Below, in pieces: positions 48,464 through 57,721 of a DNA stretch of 64,000 bases. This DNA is from Hydrocarboniphaga effusa AP103 (lineage in GTDB: Bacteria > Pseudomonadota > Gammaproteobacteria > Nevskiales > Nevskiaceae). The stretch covers positions 868,001-932,000 of the forward strand of contig NZ_AKGD01000002.1 in NCBI RefSeq assembly GCF_000271305.1, read 5' to 3'. The translations under genes and the position numbers were made by a program. Each line of letters begins with the position of its first letter. Within the stretch, counting starts at the first letter, position 1. A model generated the notes under the pieces. It saw nothing but the letters and a program-made list of their open reading frames with translations. It searched no databases and was not told the origin of the DNA.

Positions 48464-49759
48464 TCAGCCGGGCGGCAAACGATCGGCGGCGGGTAGCGGA
48501 ACCGCATCGGCGCTTTTGGCGGCCGGCACGTCGGGCGATGCAGACAGATTCGTCGTCCACGATTCACCCGGCCGCATCGGCGTGGGCGCCGGCAGGTTCG
48601 CGAACTGCGCCGAATAATCCGTGCCCGGCAGCAGGCGCTGGAGCACGAACTGCGCGGCGGCCGCCACGCGCGGTTCGCGCACGCGGCCGCGCACGCCCCA
48701 GGCGACGATGTAGTCGTCGCCGGACGCTCCGCTGTTGGCCGGGCGGTTGGTGAAGGCGATGTCGCGCTCGATGCCGTAGTGGAACTGCATGAGCGCCTCC
48801 TCGGCCATCATCGCGATGTCCTCGGACTGCGTGGAATAGTTGTAGGCGTCGGACGCGCGGTCGGGCGCGAAGGCGTCGGCGACCTCGGACGGCGTCATCG
48901 CCCGCTGCGCACTCGACGCCGTGCTGCCGCGATACAGCACGTCGGCGAGCGCTTTCCAGGTTTGCGAGGCCAGGGGATTGCCGGCGACGAGCTCGTCGGA
49001 GATGCGATGGCCGCGCTGGGCGTCGATCGCCTGCCTGAGCGTCTGGTTGCGCGCGAGCCCGTCCAGCGCCGCGGGCGGCATGTAATCGCCCGCATGCGTG
49101 AGTTCGTGGAACAGCAGCCGGGCGATCGGCAGCCTGATGTCGTAGACCGAGCGCGTGCCGGTGTAGCTGTCGGCGTAGGAGTAATAGGCGTAGCGGTTGT
49201 TGCTGACGTAGCGCCACAGCGAGACGAACTGCAGCGCGTTGCCGAAGCCGGCGCGATAGTCCTCCTCGTCGCTGATCGTGGCGCGCTCGGCCTGCGTGAG
49301 CCAGAGATATTCGGGGTCGAGGTAGATCGCGCCGGTGGCGGTCGTGTAGAACGAAGGCCGGATCTTGCTGCCGATGACCACCGCGGTCAGCGAGCGCGTC
49401 ATCCGCAGCGCCGGCTCCGGCAATGTCTGCAGCACTTCGCGAAAGCGCTGCGCCATCCACGGATGCGAGGTGACGACGCGCTCCATGAGCTTGTCGACCG
49501 TCACGCTGCCGGTTTCCTGGCCGAGAAACGGCAGGCGTTCGAGCGTGCAGCTGTCGTCGCGCGCTTCGTTGAACGCGCAATCGGCGAGCACCGGCGCATA
49601 CGGCGCGCCGGCCACCGCGGGCGTGACGGCTTCGTAGATGCCTTCGGTGACCTGCGAATCGGGCTCGCCGTCGCCACCGCCGCCGCAGGCGCTGATCAGA
49701 CCGAACAGGACGAGCGCGGCCGGCAGACGCCAGCGGCAAGGCGGCAGAAGGGTCTTCAT
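48464..49759 (-). CDS. Lipoprotein with an HEXXH metalloprotease-like motif, 431 aa
   Basis: The signal peptide ends in a lipobox, LISAC, with acylation at Cys25, followed by a Gly-rich GGGGDGE spacer. The central motif LLFHELTHAGDYMPP places His218, Glu219 and His222 as a possible zinc site. Upstream are two Cys (ADCAFNEARDDSCTL, about residues 60-71) that may form a disulfide. Downstream EDIAMMAEEALMQFHYGIERD could supply a third ligand. I do not recognise a named family. A hydrolytic role is inferred only from the motif. It is transcribed leftward from 49759, 16 bases after the Rid-family gene. Confidence 0.75.
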   Translation of the reverse strand: MKTLLPPCRWRLPAALVLFGLISACGGGGDGEPDSQVTEGIYEAVTPAVAGAPYAPVLADCAFNEARDDSCTLERLPFLGQETGSVTVDKLMERVVTSHPWMAQRFREVLQTLPEPALRMTRSLTAVVIGSKIRPSFYTTATGAIYLDPEYLWLTQAERATISDEEDYRAGFGNALQFVSLWRYVSNNRYAYYSYADSYTGTRSVYDIRLPIARLLFHELTHAGDYMPPAALDGLARNQTLRQAIDAQRGHRISDELVAGNPLASQTWKALADVLYRGSTASSAQRAMTPSEVADAFAPDRASDAYNYSTQSEDIAMMAEEALMQFHYGIERDIAFTNRPANSGASGDDYIVAWGVRGRVREPRVAAAAQFVLQRLLPGTDYSAQFANLPAPTPMRPGESWTTNLSASPDVPAAKSADAVPLPAADRLPPG

Positions 49760-49775
49760 CTGTGAGCGGGAAGGA

Positions 49776-50318
49776 TCAGGGACGCGCGACGATGACTTCG
49801 ATCTCGACGAGCATGCCCTGCGCCGCGAGTCCAGCCACCTGCACGGTCGTGCGAGCGGGCAGCTTGGGCTGTTCGGCGGTGCCGAAGAACTGCGTGTAGC
49901 CCTCCATGAAGCCGGCGAAATCCATCGCCGCGCCGGGCGTGGGCGCGACGACGTAGGCGGTCATCTTCACCACGTCGCCGAGGCCCAGGCCAAGGCTTTC
50001 GAGCGTGGCCTTGGTCTTGGTCAGCACCGAAACCGTCTGCGCCTTGGTGTCGCCCCAGTATTCGGCGCTGAATTTCTCGGCCTCGGGATTCGCCGGATCG
50101 GGCGTGGTGCCGCTCGGAAACACCAGCACCTTGCTCGCCGGCACCTCGACCGCGCGGGCGATCGGGAACGTGGAATTGGGGATCGGGTAGCGCTGGACGG
50201 CCTGCTTTTCCGTCGCCGGCCCGGTCGCCTTGGGGTCGCAGCCGGCGACGCCGAGCAGCAGGATGGCGCAAAGGCTCAGGGCCAGCGGGCGCAAGGCGAA
50301 GGGCACGGTGGAAGTCAC
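49776..50318 (-). CDS. Rid-family (YjgF/UK114) lipoprotein
   Basis: A 180-residue protein. The GTG at 50318 has AGGAG seven bases upstream, so the longer open frame is not used. A signal peptide with lipobox VAGC (Cys27) sends it to the envelope, unusual because Rid proteins are cytosolic. The Rid fold is visible: VLVFPSGTTPDP, AQTVSVLTKTKATLESLGLGLGD and LPARTTVQVAGLAAQGMLVEIEVI. The Arg that makes RidA an imine deaminase (VARLP in E. coli) is Gly here (VAGLA). It starts ten bases after the amine oxidase gene. Confidence 0.85.
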   Translation of the reverse strand: MTSTVPFALRPLALSLCAILLLGVAGCDPKATGPATEKQAVQRYPIPNSTFPIARAVEVPASKVLVFPSGTTPDPANPEAEKFSAEYWGDTKAQTVSVLTKTKATLESLGLGLGDVVKMTAYVVAPTPGAAMDFAGFMEGYTQFFGTAEQPKLPARTTVQVAGLAAQGMLVEIEVIVARP

Positions 50319-50328
50319 GCAAGTCTCC

Positions 50329-51910
50329 TCAGTCGCCGCTGGCGACACGGTGATGGATGTGTTCGACGGCTGCATGAGCCGAGCGTACCGCACCTTCCTG
50401 CCAGCCCGAGACGAAGCTCATCTGGTCGCCGACGAGGTAGTGGCGCTGGTTCGGGGTCTGCAAGGTGGGGAAGTGCCTGGCCCGGTCCTCGGGTGTGAAT
50501 TCGGGCGAGCAGCCCATCTGATACGGCACCTTGCCCCAGGCGATCGAGATGCCTTTCTCGACCAGTTCGCCATAGCCCGGGTGCAGCTTCTCGCCCTGCG
50601 CGATCGCCGCGGCGAGCCGCTGTTCGGGCCGCAGCCGGCCCCAGGCCTCGCCTTGCTCGGGATCCCAGGTGTAGCTGCCGAGCAGGATGCCCTTGGCCTT
50701 GTGGAAGCCGTGAGCCGGATACCAGAGCTGCATGATCGGCTGGTCGGTCCAGCTGATGCCGCCGTAGATGCGGTCGTCCTCCTCCCAGAAGCGGCGCCTG
50801 CCCTGGAAGGCGATCTTGAACAGCTTGCCGGGATGCACCACGGCGAGCGCGTCCCGGTAGGCGCGGCTGAAGTTGTTGCGGATGTCCTTGACCAGGTAGG
50901 CCGGCGCGCAGTTGATGCAGAAATCGGCCGTGATCTCGTGCTCCGCGCCGTTATGCCGATACCTCACGCGCACCTTCCTGTCGCCATCGACGATGCGCGT
51001 GACCGGCGCCTTGCGGACGATCACGCCGCCGAGCCGCGACTCGAAGCCCTTGACGATCCTGTCCATGCCGCCGACCGGCTGCATCATCGTCGGATGCTGC
51101 TCCCAGCCTTCGGCGAATTCCATCTGGAACTGCCAGAACTCCGAGCGCAGCAGTTCGGAAAGATCGATCGGCGGACGCGGCTGGCCGGCCTGCAGGATCT
51201 CGTCGCCCAGGTGCCCGCCGCGCGCCGAGCCCTTGTAGAGCAGGTCCGCGTCGAGATCGCCCCAGGCGCGCAGCATCTGGCGCAGCAGCTCGGCGTCGTC
51301 GGCCGTGAGCCTGGAATCGAGCGCCGAGGTTTGCGTGGCCTTGGCCAGCAGCATCGGCGATGTGCCCGCGCGAATCGGCCTGGATGGTCTCGCCGCGTAT
51401 CGGCTTGCCACCGAAGGCCTTGCTCGAATGGAAGTAGCTGCCGCGGTTGTCGTTGATGAAGGGTTCGAGCGCGATGTCGAAGGCTTTCACGTAGGCCAGG
51501 ATCGCCTCGTGGTGGTAAGGCAGCCGCGCCGGGCCCGCGTTGAAATACAGGTGCGGCTCGGCGTCGAAGCCGCAGACCTGCTCGCTGTCGGTCTCACGGA
51601 TCACATCACCCGAACGCAGCGTGCGATTGCGCCCGCCCGCGCGCTCGCTGGCTTCGAGCAGCGTGCAGTCGTAGCCGGCCTTGCCGAGTTCGTAGGCGGC
51701 GGACAGGCCGCCGATGCCGGCACCGATGATGACCACCTTCCTGCCACGCCCGGAATCCGCCGGCAGCTGCGGCGGCCCGCCCCAGGCGGTCGGAAACGCC
51801 AGCAGGCCCATCGCCCGGTAGACCGCGCCGCTGCCGGCGGCCTGGCCCAGGTGCATGAGGAAATCACGACGGCTGAAACCGGACGGCCCCGGACCTTGAT
51901 TGCGTCGCAT
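50329..51910 (-). pseudogene. Tat-exported flavin monoamine oxidase, split by a one-base frameshift
   Basis: The N-terminal frame (51910 to about 51355) has a twin-arginine signal (SRRDFLMHL), then the FAD motif VVIIGAGIGGLSAAYELG and ERAGGRNRT. The C-terminal frame (about 51350 to 50329) has LLAKATQTSALD, PVGGMDRIVKGFESRL and the terminal FAD site YLVGDQMSFVSGWQEGAVRSAH. Homologous sequences run from the first to the second without a break; here an extra G near 51352 (GATGCTGCTGG) breaks the frame, giving an about 526-residue protein if repaired. It may be a real inactivation, recent, or a sequencing error. The rest is well conserved. The downstream Rid lipoprotein shares its transcript. Confidence 0.85.
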
Positions 51911-51963
51911 CGTCGAACTCCCCCAAGCCGATGTTGCGGTGGTGAAACGAGCCGCGGGTTTCC

Positions 51964-52009
51964 GGTTCTGCCCGTCGTTCCCGCCGTGGGCGGCGCGACG
52001 GGCAGAACC
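51964..52009. repeat. Long perfect hairpin between fimX and the amine oxidase gene
   Basis: GGTTCTGCCCGTCG (51964-51977) and its exact complement (51996-52009) form a 14-bp stem with a nested CCGCC/GGCGG hairpin. It lies seven bases after the fimX stop on the transcript. No T-tract follows in either direction. Confidence 0.7.
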
Positions 52010-52015
52010 CAGGAA

Positions 52016-54064
52016 TCAGCGGCGGACGGCGTCGGTCGCCAGCAGCACCACGTCGGGCTCCTGGATGTAGTAGCCCTGGATGTAGTCCACACCCATCTGC
52101 CACATCCGTGCCATCAGGTTGGCATCTTCGACGTGGCTGACGATGGTCTTGATGCCGCGCTGCTTGGCCGCGCGGATCAGATCGGTCATGCGCTGCTGCG
52201 TGTTGGGCTCACCGAACAGGCGCGTGAGCTGGGGAGCGAAGCGCACGAAGCGCAGCGGCAGCTCGTCGAGCAGCGGCACCGACTGCGCGCCGAGCCCGTA
52301 ATGCTCGAGCGCCAAGCCGGCGCCAAGCTCGTCGAGCGCTTGGGCGAGCTGGGCCGCCTTGCCGAGCTGTCCCTGGGCGACGCTCTCCTGCAGCGTGAAG
52401 CAGAGCTCGCGATGCAGCAGCTTGCGCGGCCCGAGCGCGGTCGGAATCCACTCCAGAAAAGCGTCGGCCTCGCGCAGGGTTTCCGCCGAGAGACGGATCA
52501 AGAGCAGGGCTGGCAGCGGATTGATCTCGCGCTTGGCCAGCACGCCCAAGGCGCGACCGACGACCCAGCGATCGATCTCGGCCATCAGCCCGAGCTTCTC
52601 GGCGGTCGGCAGGAATTCGCTCGCGTGCAGCTCGCGGTTGTGCTCGTCGACCATGCGCACGAGCACGTCGGCGTGCATGCGCGCGTCGCCTTCGAGGCTC
52701 GCGATCGACTGGTAGGCGAGGCGCAGGCGATGGTGTTCGAGCGCGGCACGCAGCTGATCGCCGCGCTCCGCGAGGTCACGCGCCTCGGCGCTGTCGCGCG
52801 CGGTCTGGCCGAGCATGACCATCTGGCCCGGAGTTTCGGTCGACAGCCGCCGGCCTTCGCGAACCAGCGGCTCGATGACGGCGACCGCGTTCTCCTTGAG
52901 CCCGATCGGGTACGCGCAGACCGTCAGCGTGATGCGCGTCTGGTGCGAGCCCGCAGTGTAGAGCGGGGCGGCGAGATCGCGGCACAGGCGCTCGGCGAGC
53001 TGCTCGATGTCCGACACGCTGTCGCGATGCAGGATCGCGAGCCACTCGTCGTTCGAGAAGCGGAACAGCGTGTCGCTGTGGCCGAGCAGCGCGGTGATCG
53101 CCGAGCCGACGTGGCCGACGAGACGCTCGGCGTCTTCGAGCCCGAGGCTGGCCTCGAGCGCGGAAAAGCCGTCGACGACCAGCAGCAGCGCGGCGCGCGG
53201 GCGGCTGTCGGCGGCCGGCACGCCGAGATGGCGGAACAGCGCCAGCCGATCGCCGAGCACCGCGCGTCCGGTCTTGACCGGCGATTCCGGCAGCACGCGC
53301 CATTCGACGAAGTCTTCGCCGTCCAGCGAACCGAGCGCGATCTGCAGGCGCACCGGCAGGCTAGCGCCGCTCACGTGCAGCAGCGCGGTGTCGAGACTGC
53401 GATCGACGCGATGTCCGCGCAGGAACTGGCGCAGCTCCTCCTTCACGCGCGGCTGCTGTTCGACGGCGACCAGATCGATCAGCGGGCGTCCGAGCAGGCT
53501 CGCCGGATCGGCCTCGCCGATCAGCTCGGCGAAGGCCTCGTTGACGAGCGTGACGAGCCCGTCGCTGGCCTGCACGGCCGCGTCGACATTGAGCAGCAGC
53601 TGCTCGCGGTGGCGGGCTTCGAACGCGGCGAGACGTGGCCGCAGGCGCTGCAGTTCGCGGCCGAGCCGGCCGCGCTGCGATTCGCGGCGATAGACGTGGT
53701 CGAGGTGCTCGAGCGCGTGATCGTCTTCGAGCGTGACGCGGTCCGCCGCGCCGAGCGTGAGCGCGGCCAGCGTCGCGCTGGCGCTGGCCGACGGGCCGAG
53801 CGACAGCATCGGCAGGCCCGGCGCGAGGCTGGCGCACAGCGCGATGGATTCCTTCAGCAGGTCGCCGGGCAGGAATTCGAAACAGAACAACAGGTCCGGC
53901 AGGCCGCGGCCGAGCGCGTCGCCGAGCTCGTCGAGATCGGCGATCCAGCCGACGCGTATCGCGAGGCCGGCCTGGCGCAGGTCGGCCTCGATGATGCGGG
54001 TGTTTTCCTCGGGGCCGCCGAGCACCCAGGCGACGGCCGTGCCCTGGGCGGAAAAGGCGTTCAA
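52016..54064 (-). CDS. fimX: FimX-type c-di-GMP receptor (degenerate GGDEF-EAL)
   Basis: A 682-residue protein close in size to FimX of Pseudomonas and Xanthomonas. In order: REC-like N-terminus (about residues 1-125, VAWVLGGPEENTRIIEADLRQ), PAS (about 160-270), degenerate GGDEF (FRFSNDEW near 335 in place of GG[D/E]EF), and degenerate EAL (ADVLVRM near 468 in place of EAL). The EAL domain should bind c-di-GMP without cleaving it and regulate type IV pilus assembly. The TTG start overlaps the epmB stop (TTGA). The in-frame region farther upstream is antisense-like Arg/Ala sequence, not part of it. Confidence 0.8.
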   Translation of the reverse strand: MNAFSAQGTAVAWVLGGPEENTRIIEADLRQAGLAIRVGWIADLDELGDALGRGLPDLLFCFEFLPGDLLKESIALCASLAPGLPMLSLGPSASASATLAALTLGAADRVTLEDDHALEHLDHVYRRESQRGRLGRELQRLRPRLAAFEARHREQLLLNVDAAVQASDGLVTLVNEAFAELIGEADPASLLGRPLIDLVAVEQQPRVKEELRQFLRGHRVDRSLDTALLHVSGASLPVRLQIALGSLDGEDFVEWRVLPESPVKTGRAVLGDRLALFRHLGVPAADSRPRAALLLVVDGFSALEASLGLEDAERLVGHVGSAITALLGHSDTLFRFSNDEWLAILHRDSVSDIEQLAERLCRDLAAPLYTAGSHQTRITLTVCAYPIGLKENAVAVIEPLVREGRRLSTETPGQMVMLGQTARDSAEARDLAERGDQLRAALEHHRLRLAYQSIASLEGDARMHADVLVRMVDEHNRELHASEFLPTAEKLGLMAEIDRWVVGRALGVLAKREINPLPALLLIRLSAETLREADAFLEWIPTALGPRKLLHRELCFTLQESVAQGQLGKAAQLAQALDELGAGLALEHYGLGAQSVPLLDELPLRFVRFAPQLTRLFGEPNTQQRMTDLIRAAKQRGIKTIVSHVEDANLMARMWQMGVDYIQGYYIQEPDVVLLATDAVRR

Positions 54065-55068
54065 GCCAGCACTTGCTTGGCCGCGTCGCCGGCGGTTTCG
54101 CGCGCCAGCCGGGGCATCAGATAGCCCGGCAGCTCGGACGCGAGCTCGCGCATGAGGCCCCGGGCGGTGTCTTCGTCGACTTCGAAGTGCGCCGCGCCGT
54201 CGACGCGGTCGAGCAGATGCAGGTAATAGGGCAGCACGCCGCATTCGAACAGGCGCTCGGACAGCGCCTTGAGCGCGTCGACGCGATCGTTGACGCGGCG
54301 CAGCAGCACCGCCTGGTTCAGCAGCGTCACGCCGATCTGGCGCAGCCGGGCGCAGGCATCGGCGACTTTGGCGTCGAGCTCGTTGGCGTGATTGGCGTGC
54401 AGCACGATCACGGTGTCGAGCCGCGTATCGGCGAGGCGCTCGACGAGGCCGTCGTCGACGCGCTCGGGCAGCACCACGATCTGCCGCGTATGCAGGCGCA
54501 GCCGTCGCACATGGGCAATGCGGTCGAGGCCGTCGATGAATTCGCCGAGCTTGTCGTCGGACAGCGACAGCGGATCGCCGCCCGACAGGATCACCTCGGT
54601 GATCGAGGTGTCGGCCGCGATCTGCGCCAGCGCCTCGCGCCAGTGATCGCGCGCGGCGAGGGCTTCGGAATACGGAAAGTGGCGGCGGAAGCAGTAGCGG
54701 CAATGCACGCCGCAGGCGCCGGTGGTCATCACCAGCACGCGGTGCTGGTACTTGTGGACGATGCCGCCGGGCTTGAGCTTGGCCATGTCGCCGACCGCGT
54801 CGAGGCCGAAGCCTTCGACCGCGAGCGCCTCGGCACCGCGCGGCCAGACCTGCAGGAACAGCGGATCGTCCGGGTCGCCCTTGCGCATGCGCTCGGCGAA
54901 GCCGCGTGGCACCCGCAGCGGGAAATCGGCCAGCCGCTCGGCGTCGAGCACGGGCAGGGCGGGGTCCAGGTCGAGGAAGGCGAGCAGTTCGGCGGGCTTC
55001 GAAAAAGCGCCCCTGAGGGCGTGCTGCCAGGCGGGAGCCTGCCGGATTGTGTGACTAGGGGTTATCAT
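54061..55068 (-). CDS. epmB: EF-P beta-lysylation protein EpmB (lysine 2,3-aminomutase family)
   Basis: A 335-residue radical SAM/PLP enzyme that isomerises (S)-alpha-lysine to (R)-beta-lysine for EF-P. The radical SAM cluster motif CGVHCRYCFRRHFPY is near residues 118-132; SGGDPLSLSDDKL and HTRQIVVLPERV follow. I start it at the ATG at 55068; the longer frame upstream has no family similarity. It is divergent from efp across 94 bases and overlaps fimX by four bases at its end. Confidence 0.94.
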   Translation of the reverse strand: MITPSHTIRQAPAWQHALRGAFSKPAELLAFLDLDPALPVLDAERLADFPLRVPRGFAERMRKGDPDDPLFLQVWPRGAEALAVEGFGLDAVGDMAKLKPGGIVHKYQHRVLVMTTGACGVHCRYCFRRHFPYSEALAARDHWREALAQIAADTSITEVILSGGDPLSLSDDKLGEFIDGLDRIAHVRRLRLHTRQIVVLPERVDDGLVERLADTRLDTVIVLHANHANELDAKVADACARLRQIGVTLLNQAVLLRRVNDRVDALKALSERLFECGVLPYYLHLLDRVDGAAHFEVDEDTARGLMRELASELPGYLMPRLARETAGDAAKQVLA

Positions 55069-55162
55069 GCGCGCCGCATTTTGGCCGCCAGGGTCTCCCC
55101 GGGCAACCGGCCAGACAAAACCAAACCGATTTGTTCCTCTTTGAAAGAAAGTGTGACTCGCC

Positions 55163-55732
55163 ATGGCAAACGTCAGCACCAATGAAATGAAGTCCGGCAC
55201 CAAGGTTCTGGTGGACGGAGAACCCTACGCTGTCGTCGACAACGAATACCGCAAGCCCGGCAAGGGCCAGGCGACCAACACGATCAAGATCCGCAACCTC
55301 AAGAACGGCCGCGTTCTCGAGAAGACCCTCAAGTCGGGCGACACCTGGGAGCTCGCCGACATCGAGGAAACCGACATGCAGTACCTGTATTCGGACGGCG
55401 AGTTCTGGCACTTCATGAACCCGTCGAGCTTCGAGCAGGTGCAGGCCGGCGCCACCGCCGTCGAAGACGCCGCCAAGTGGCTCAAGGGCGAGGAAAGCTG
55501 CAAGGTGCTGTTCTGGAACGGCGTGCCGCTGTCGGTGACGCCGCCGAACTACGTCATCCTGGCGATCACCGAGACCGATCCGGGCCTGCGTGGCGATACC
55601 TCGGGCGGCGGCGGCAAGCCGGCGACGCTCGAGACCGGTGCCATCGTGCGCGTGCCGCTGTTCGTGCAGCAGGGCGAGATCGTCAAGGTCGACACCCGCA
55701 CGGGCGAATACCTGGGCCGCGCCAACAAGTGA
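55163..55732 (+). CDS. efp: Elongation factor P
   Basis: A 189-residue factor that rescues ribosomes stalled at polyproline. Lys34 in the loop RKPGKGQA is the beta-lysylation site, consistent with EpmA and EpmB being present. The KOW-like N-terminal domain and two OB domains (with [13 protein letters not shown] and [27 protein letters not shown] split across 160-185) have normal length. It lies divergent from epmB and overlaps epmA by one base at the stop (TGATG). Confidence 0.97.
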   Translation: MANVSTNEMKSGTKVLVDGEPYAVVDNEYRKPGKGQATNTIKIRNLKNGRVLEKTLKSGDTWELADIEETDMQYLYSDGEFWHFMNPSSFEQVQAGATAVEDAAKWLKGEESCKVLFWNGVPLSVTPPNYVILAITETDPGLRGDTSGGGGKPATLETGAIVRVPLFVQQGEIVKVDTRTGEYLGRANK

Positions 55733-56724
55733 TGCCGGGAGACGGGGAACGGGGGACGGGAGACGCAAGCTCCTGGCGCCCTTCCGCCGGTCTCGAAACC
55801 ATCAAGGCGCGGGCGGAGCTCAACGGCTCCGTCCGCGCCTTTTTTGCTGCGCGCGAGGTGCTCGAAGTCGAAACGCCGATCCTGTCCGCGCATGCGACGG
55901 TCGACCGGTACATCGACAGCTTTTCGACCCGCGACGGCCAGTGGCTGCAGACCTCGCCCGAGTTTCCGATGAAGCGCCTGCTCGCCGCGGGCTTTGGTGC
56001 GATCTTCCAGATCGCGCGCGTGTTTCGCGTCGAGGAGCAGGGGCGGTATCACAACACCGAATTCTCGATGCTCGAGTGGTATCGGCCGGGCTTTTCGATG
56101 CACGCGCTGATCGACGAGGTCGAGGCCCTCGTGGAGACGCTCGCGGGCCTGTCCGGGCGCTTCGAGCGGCTCAGTTATCGCGAGGCCTTTCTGCGCCATG
56201 CGGGGCTCGATCCGTTCTCGGCCGATGTGGCGAAGCTGCGCACAGCGGCAATCGGATTCGGCCTGATCCAGAGCGTTGATTTCACCGACGAGGTCGAGCC
56301 CGATTTCTGGCTCGACCTGCTGATGTCGCTGCGCGTTTCACCGCGGCTCGGTCAGCAAAACCCGAGCTTCCTGTACGACTTCCCGGCCTCGCAGGCGGCG
56401 CTGTCGCGCATTCGTCCGGCGCAGGGTAGCGAGCCCGCGGTCGCCGAGCGCTTCGAGCTGTTCTGGCGCGGGATCGAACTTGCCAACGGCTTTCACGAAC
56501 TCACCGACGCCGACGAACAGCGCGCGCGCTTCGTCGCCGACCAGAACTGGCGCCGTACGCAGGGCAAAGTCGTTCCGCCCTACGACGCGCATCTGATCGA
56601 CGCGCTCGCGGCCGGCCTGCCCGATTGCAGCGGCGTCGCGCTCGGGCTCGATCGCCTGCTCATGCTCAAGCTCGGCCTGCCCGAACTCGCGGCGACCCTG
56701 GCCTTCGATCGCAGGCGCGCCTGA
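55732..56724 (+). CDS. epmA: EF-P--(R)-beta-lysine ligase
   Basis: A 330-residue paralogue of the lysyl-tRNA synthetase catalytic core without the anticodon domain. It attaches beta-lysine to Lys34 of EF-P. Class II motif 1 ([10 protein letters not shown]), motif 2 ([20 protein letters not shown] near residues 101-120) and motif 3 ([15 protein letters not shown] near 301-315) are visible. The ATG overlaps the efp stop, so the target and the ligase are coupled. No EpmC (hydroxylase) gene is in the window. Confidence 0.95.
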   Translation: MPGDGERGTGDASSWRPSAGLETIKARAELNGSVRAFFAAREVLEVETPILSAHATVDRYIDSFSTRDGQWLQTSPEFPMKRLLAAGFGAIFQIARVFRVEEQGRYHNTEFSMLEWYRPGFSMHALIDEVEALVETLAGLSGRFERLSYREAFLRHAGLDPFSADVAKLRTAAIGFGLIQSVDFTDEVEPDFWLDLLMSLRVSPRLGQQNPSFLYDFPASQAALSRIRPAQGSEPAVAERFELFWRGIELANGFHELTDADEQRARFVADQNWRRTQGKVVPPYDAHLIDALAAGLPDCSGVALGLDRLLMLKLGLPELAATLAFDRRRA

Positions 56725-56773
56725 TCGCGCGCGGCCCGCTGCACTCGCCGGCGGCGCCCCCGATAATGGGCGC

Positions 56774-57373
56774 ATGAACGTCTATTCCCCCCGCCTGAGC
56801 CGACTGATCGATGCCCTTCGCCGCCTGCCCGGCGTGGGCCCGAAATCGGCGCAGCGCATGGCTTTCCACCTGCTCGATCGCGATCGAAACGCAGCGCGCT
56901 CGCTCGCGCAGGCGCTCGGCGAGTCGCTCGACCACATCGGCCGCTGCCCGAGCTGCCGCATGTTCTGCGAGGACGAGGCCTGCCGCTATTGCAGCGCCGC
57001 GCGCACCGCGAGCGGGCAGTTATGCGTAGTCGAAGGGCCGGCCGATCTCATGGCGATCGAAGGCGGAACTTCGTATCGCGGACGCTACTTCGTGCTGATG
57101 GGCCGGCTGTCGCCGCTCGACGGCATCGGCCCCGACGAACTCGGGCTCGACCTGCTGCAGAGCCAGCTCGCGAGCGGTGATTTCAATGAGCTCATCATCG
57201 CCACCAATCCGACCGTCGAAGGCGAAGCGACCGCGCACTATCTCGCCGAAATGGCGCGCGCGCAGAACGTCGCGGTGTCGCGCATCGCGCACGGCGTGCC
57301 GATGGGCGGCGAGCTCGAATACGTCGACGGCGGAACGCTCGCGCATGCGCTGAGCGGCCGCAGGCCGGTCTGA
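56774..57373 (+). CDS. recR: Recombination protein RecR
   Basis: A 199-residue partner of RecO/RecF in gap repair. The helix-hairpin-helix [20 protein letters not shown] (about residues 16-35), the zinc module [16 protein letters not shown] (Cys at about 57, 60, 64/69, 72) and the TOPRIM part ([13 protein letters not shown]) with [10 protein letters not shown] are all there. A GATAAT at 56762-56767 lies only six bases before the ATG, so if used the transcript would be leaderless. It is unlinked from ybaB/dnaX. Confidence 0.96.
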   Translation: MNVYSPRLSRLIDALRRLPGVGPKSAQRMAFHLLDRDRNAARSLAQALGESLDHIGRCPSCRMFCEDEACRYCSAARTASGQLCVVEGPADLMAIEGGTSYRGRYFVLMGRLSPLDGIGPDELGLDLLQSQLASGDFNELIIATNPTVEGEATAHYLAEMARAQNVAVSRIAHGVPMGGELEYVDGGTLAHALSGRRPV

Positions 57374-57382
57374 TCGCGGCGC

Positions 57383-57721
57383 TTATTCGGCCAGCAGGCG
57401 ATCGATCTTCGCCGCGCAGATGAAGTCGTTCTCGGACAGCCCGTCGATCGCGTGCGTCCAGTAGCGGATGCGGACTTCCTGGTAGCCGAATTCGATCAGC
57501 GGGTGATGGTCTTCCTGGATTGCGATCCAGGCCACCGCGTTGGTGAACGCGAGCACGCGCGCATAAGTGCGGAACTCGATTTTGGTTTCGATCGCGCGGC
57601 CCTGGTCGACGATCTTCCAGCGCTCGTTCAGTTGCTCGTGAAGGCGAATGGCGGCGGCGAGGTCGAGCGGCGGAACGCCGCCTTCGCAGGGCACGCATTT
57701 CTTCTCGGACAACTGGGCCAT
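57383..57721 (-). CDS. phhB: 4a-hydroxytetrahydrobiopterin dehydratase (pterin-4a-carbinolamine dehydratase)
   Basis: A 112-residue enzyme that recycles pterin cofactor. The start at 57721 gives MAQLSEKKCVPCEGGVPPLD, the typical N-terminus with CEGG. The active-site motif EDHHPLIEFGYQEVRIRYWT (about residues 71-90) holds the catalytic His pair. No phhA gene lies next to it. The longer reading frame upstream is not like the family. It is convergent with recR, with nine bases between the stops. Confidence 0.93.
   Translation of the reverse strand: MAQLSEKKCVPCEGGVPPLDLAAAIRLHEQLNERWKIVDQGRAIETKIEFRTYARVLAFTNAVAWIAIQEDHHPLIEFGYQEVRIRYWTHAIDGLSENDFICAAKIDRLLAE

Noticed and set aside
52016-54703. 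An 895-codon frame that could make fimX much longer.
   Set aside because: The first 213 codons are Arg/Ala-rich antisense of epmB with no family similarity; the gene starts at the TTG at 54064.
56762-56767. GATAAT six bases before the recR ATG, suggesting a leaderless transcript.
   Set aside because: No -35 box at the right distance, and recR could be read from upstream; kept only as a remark in the gene entry.
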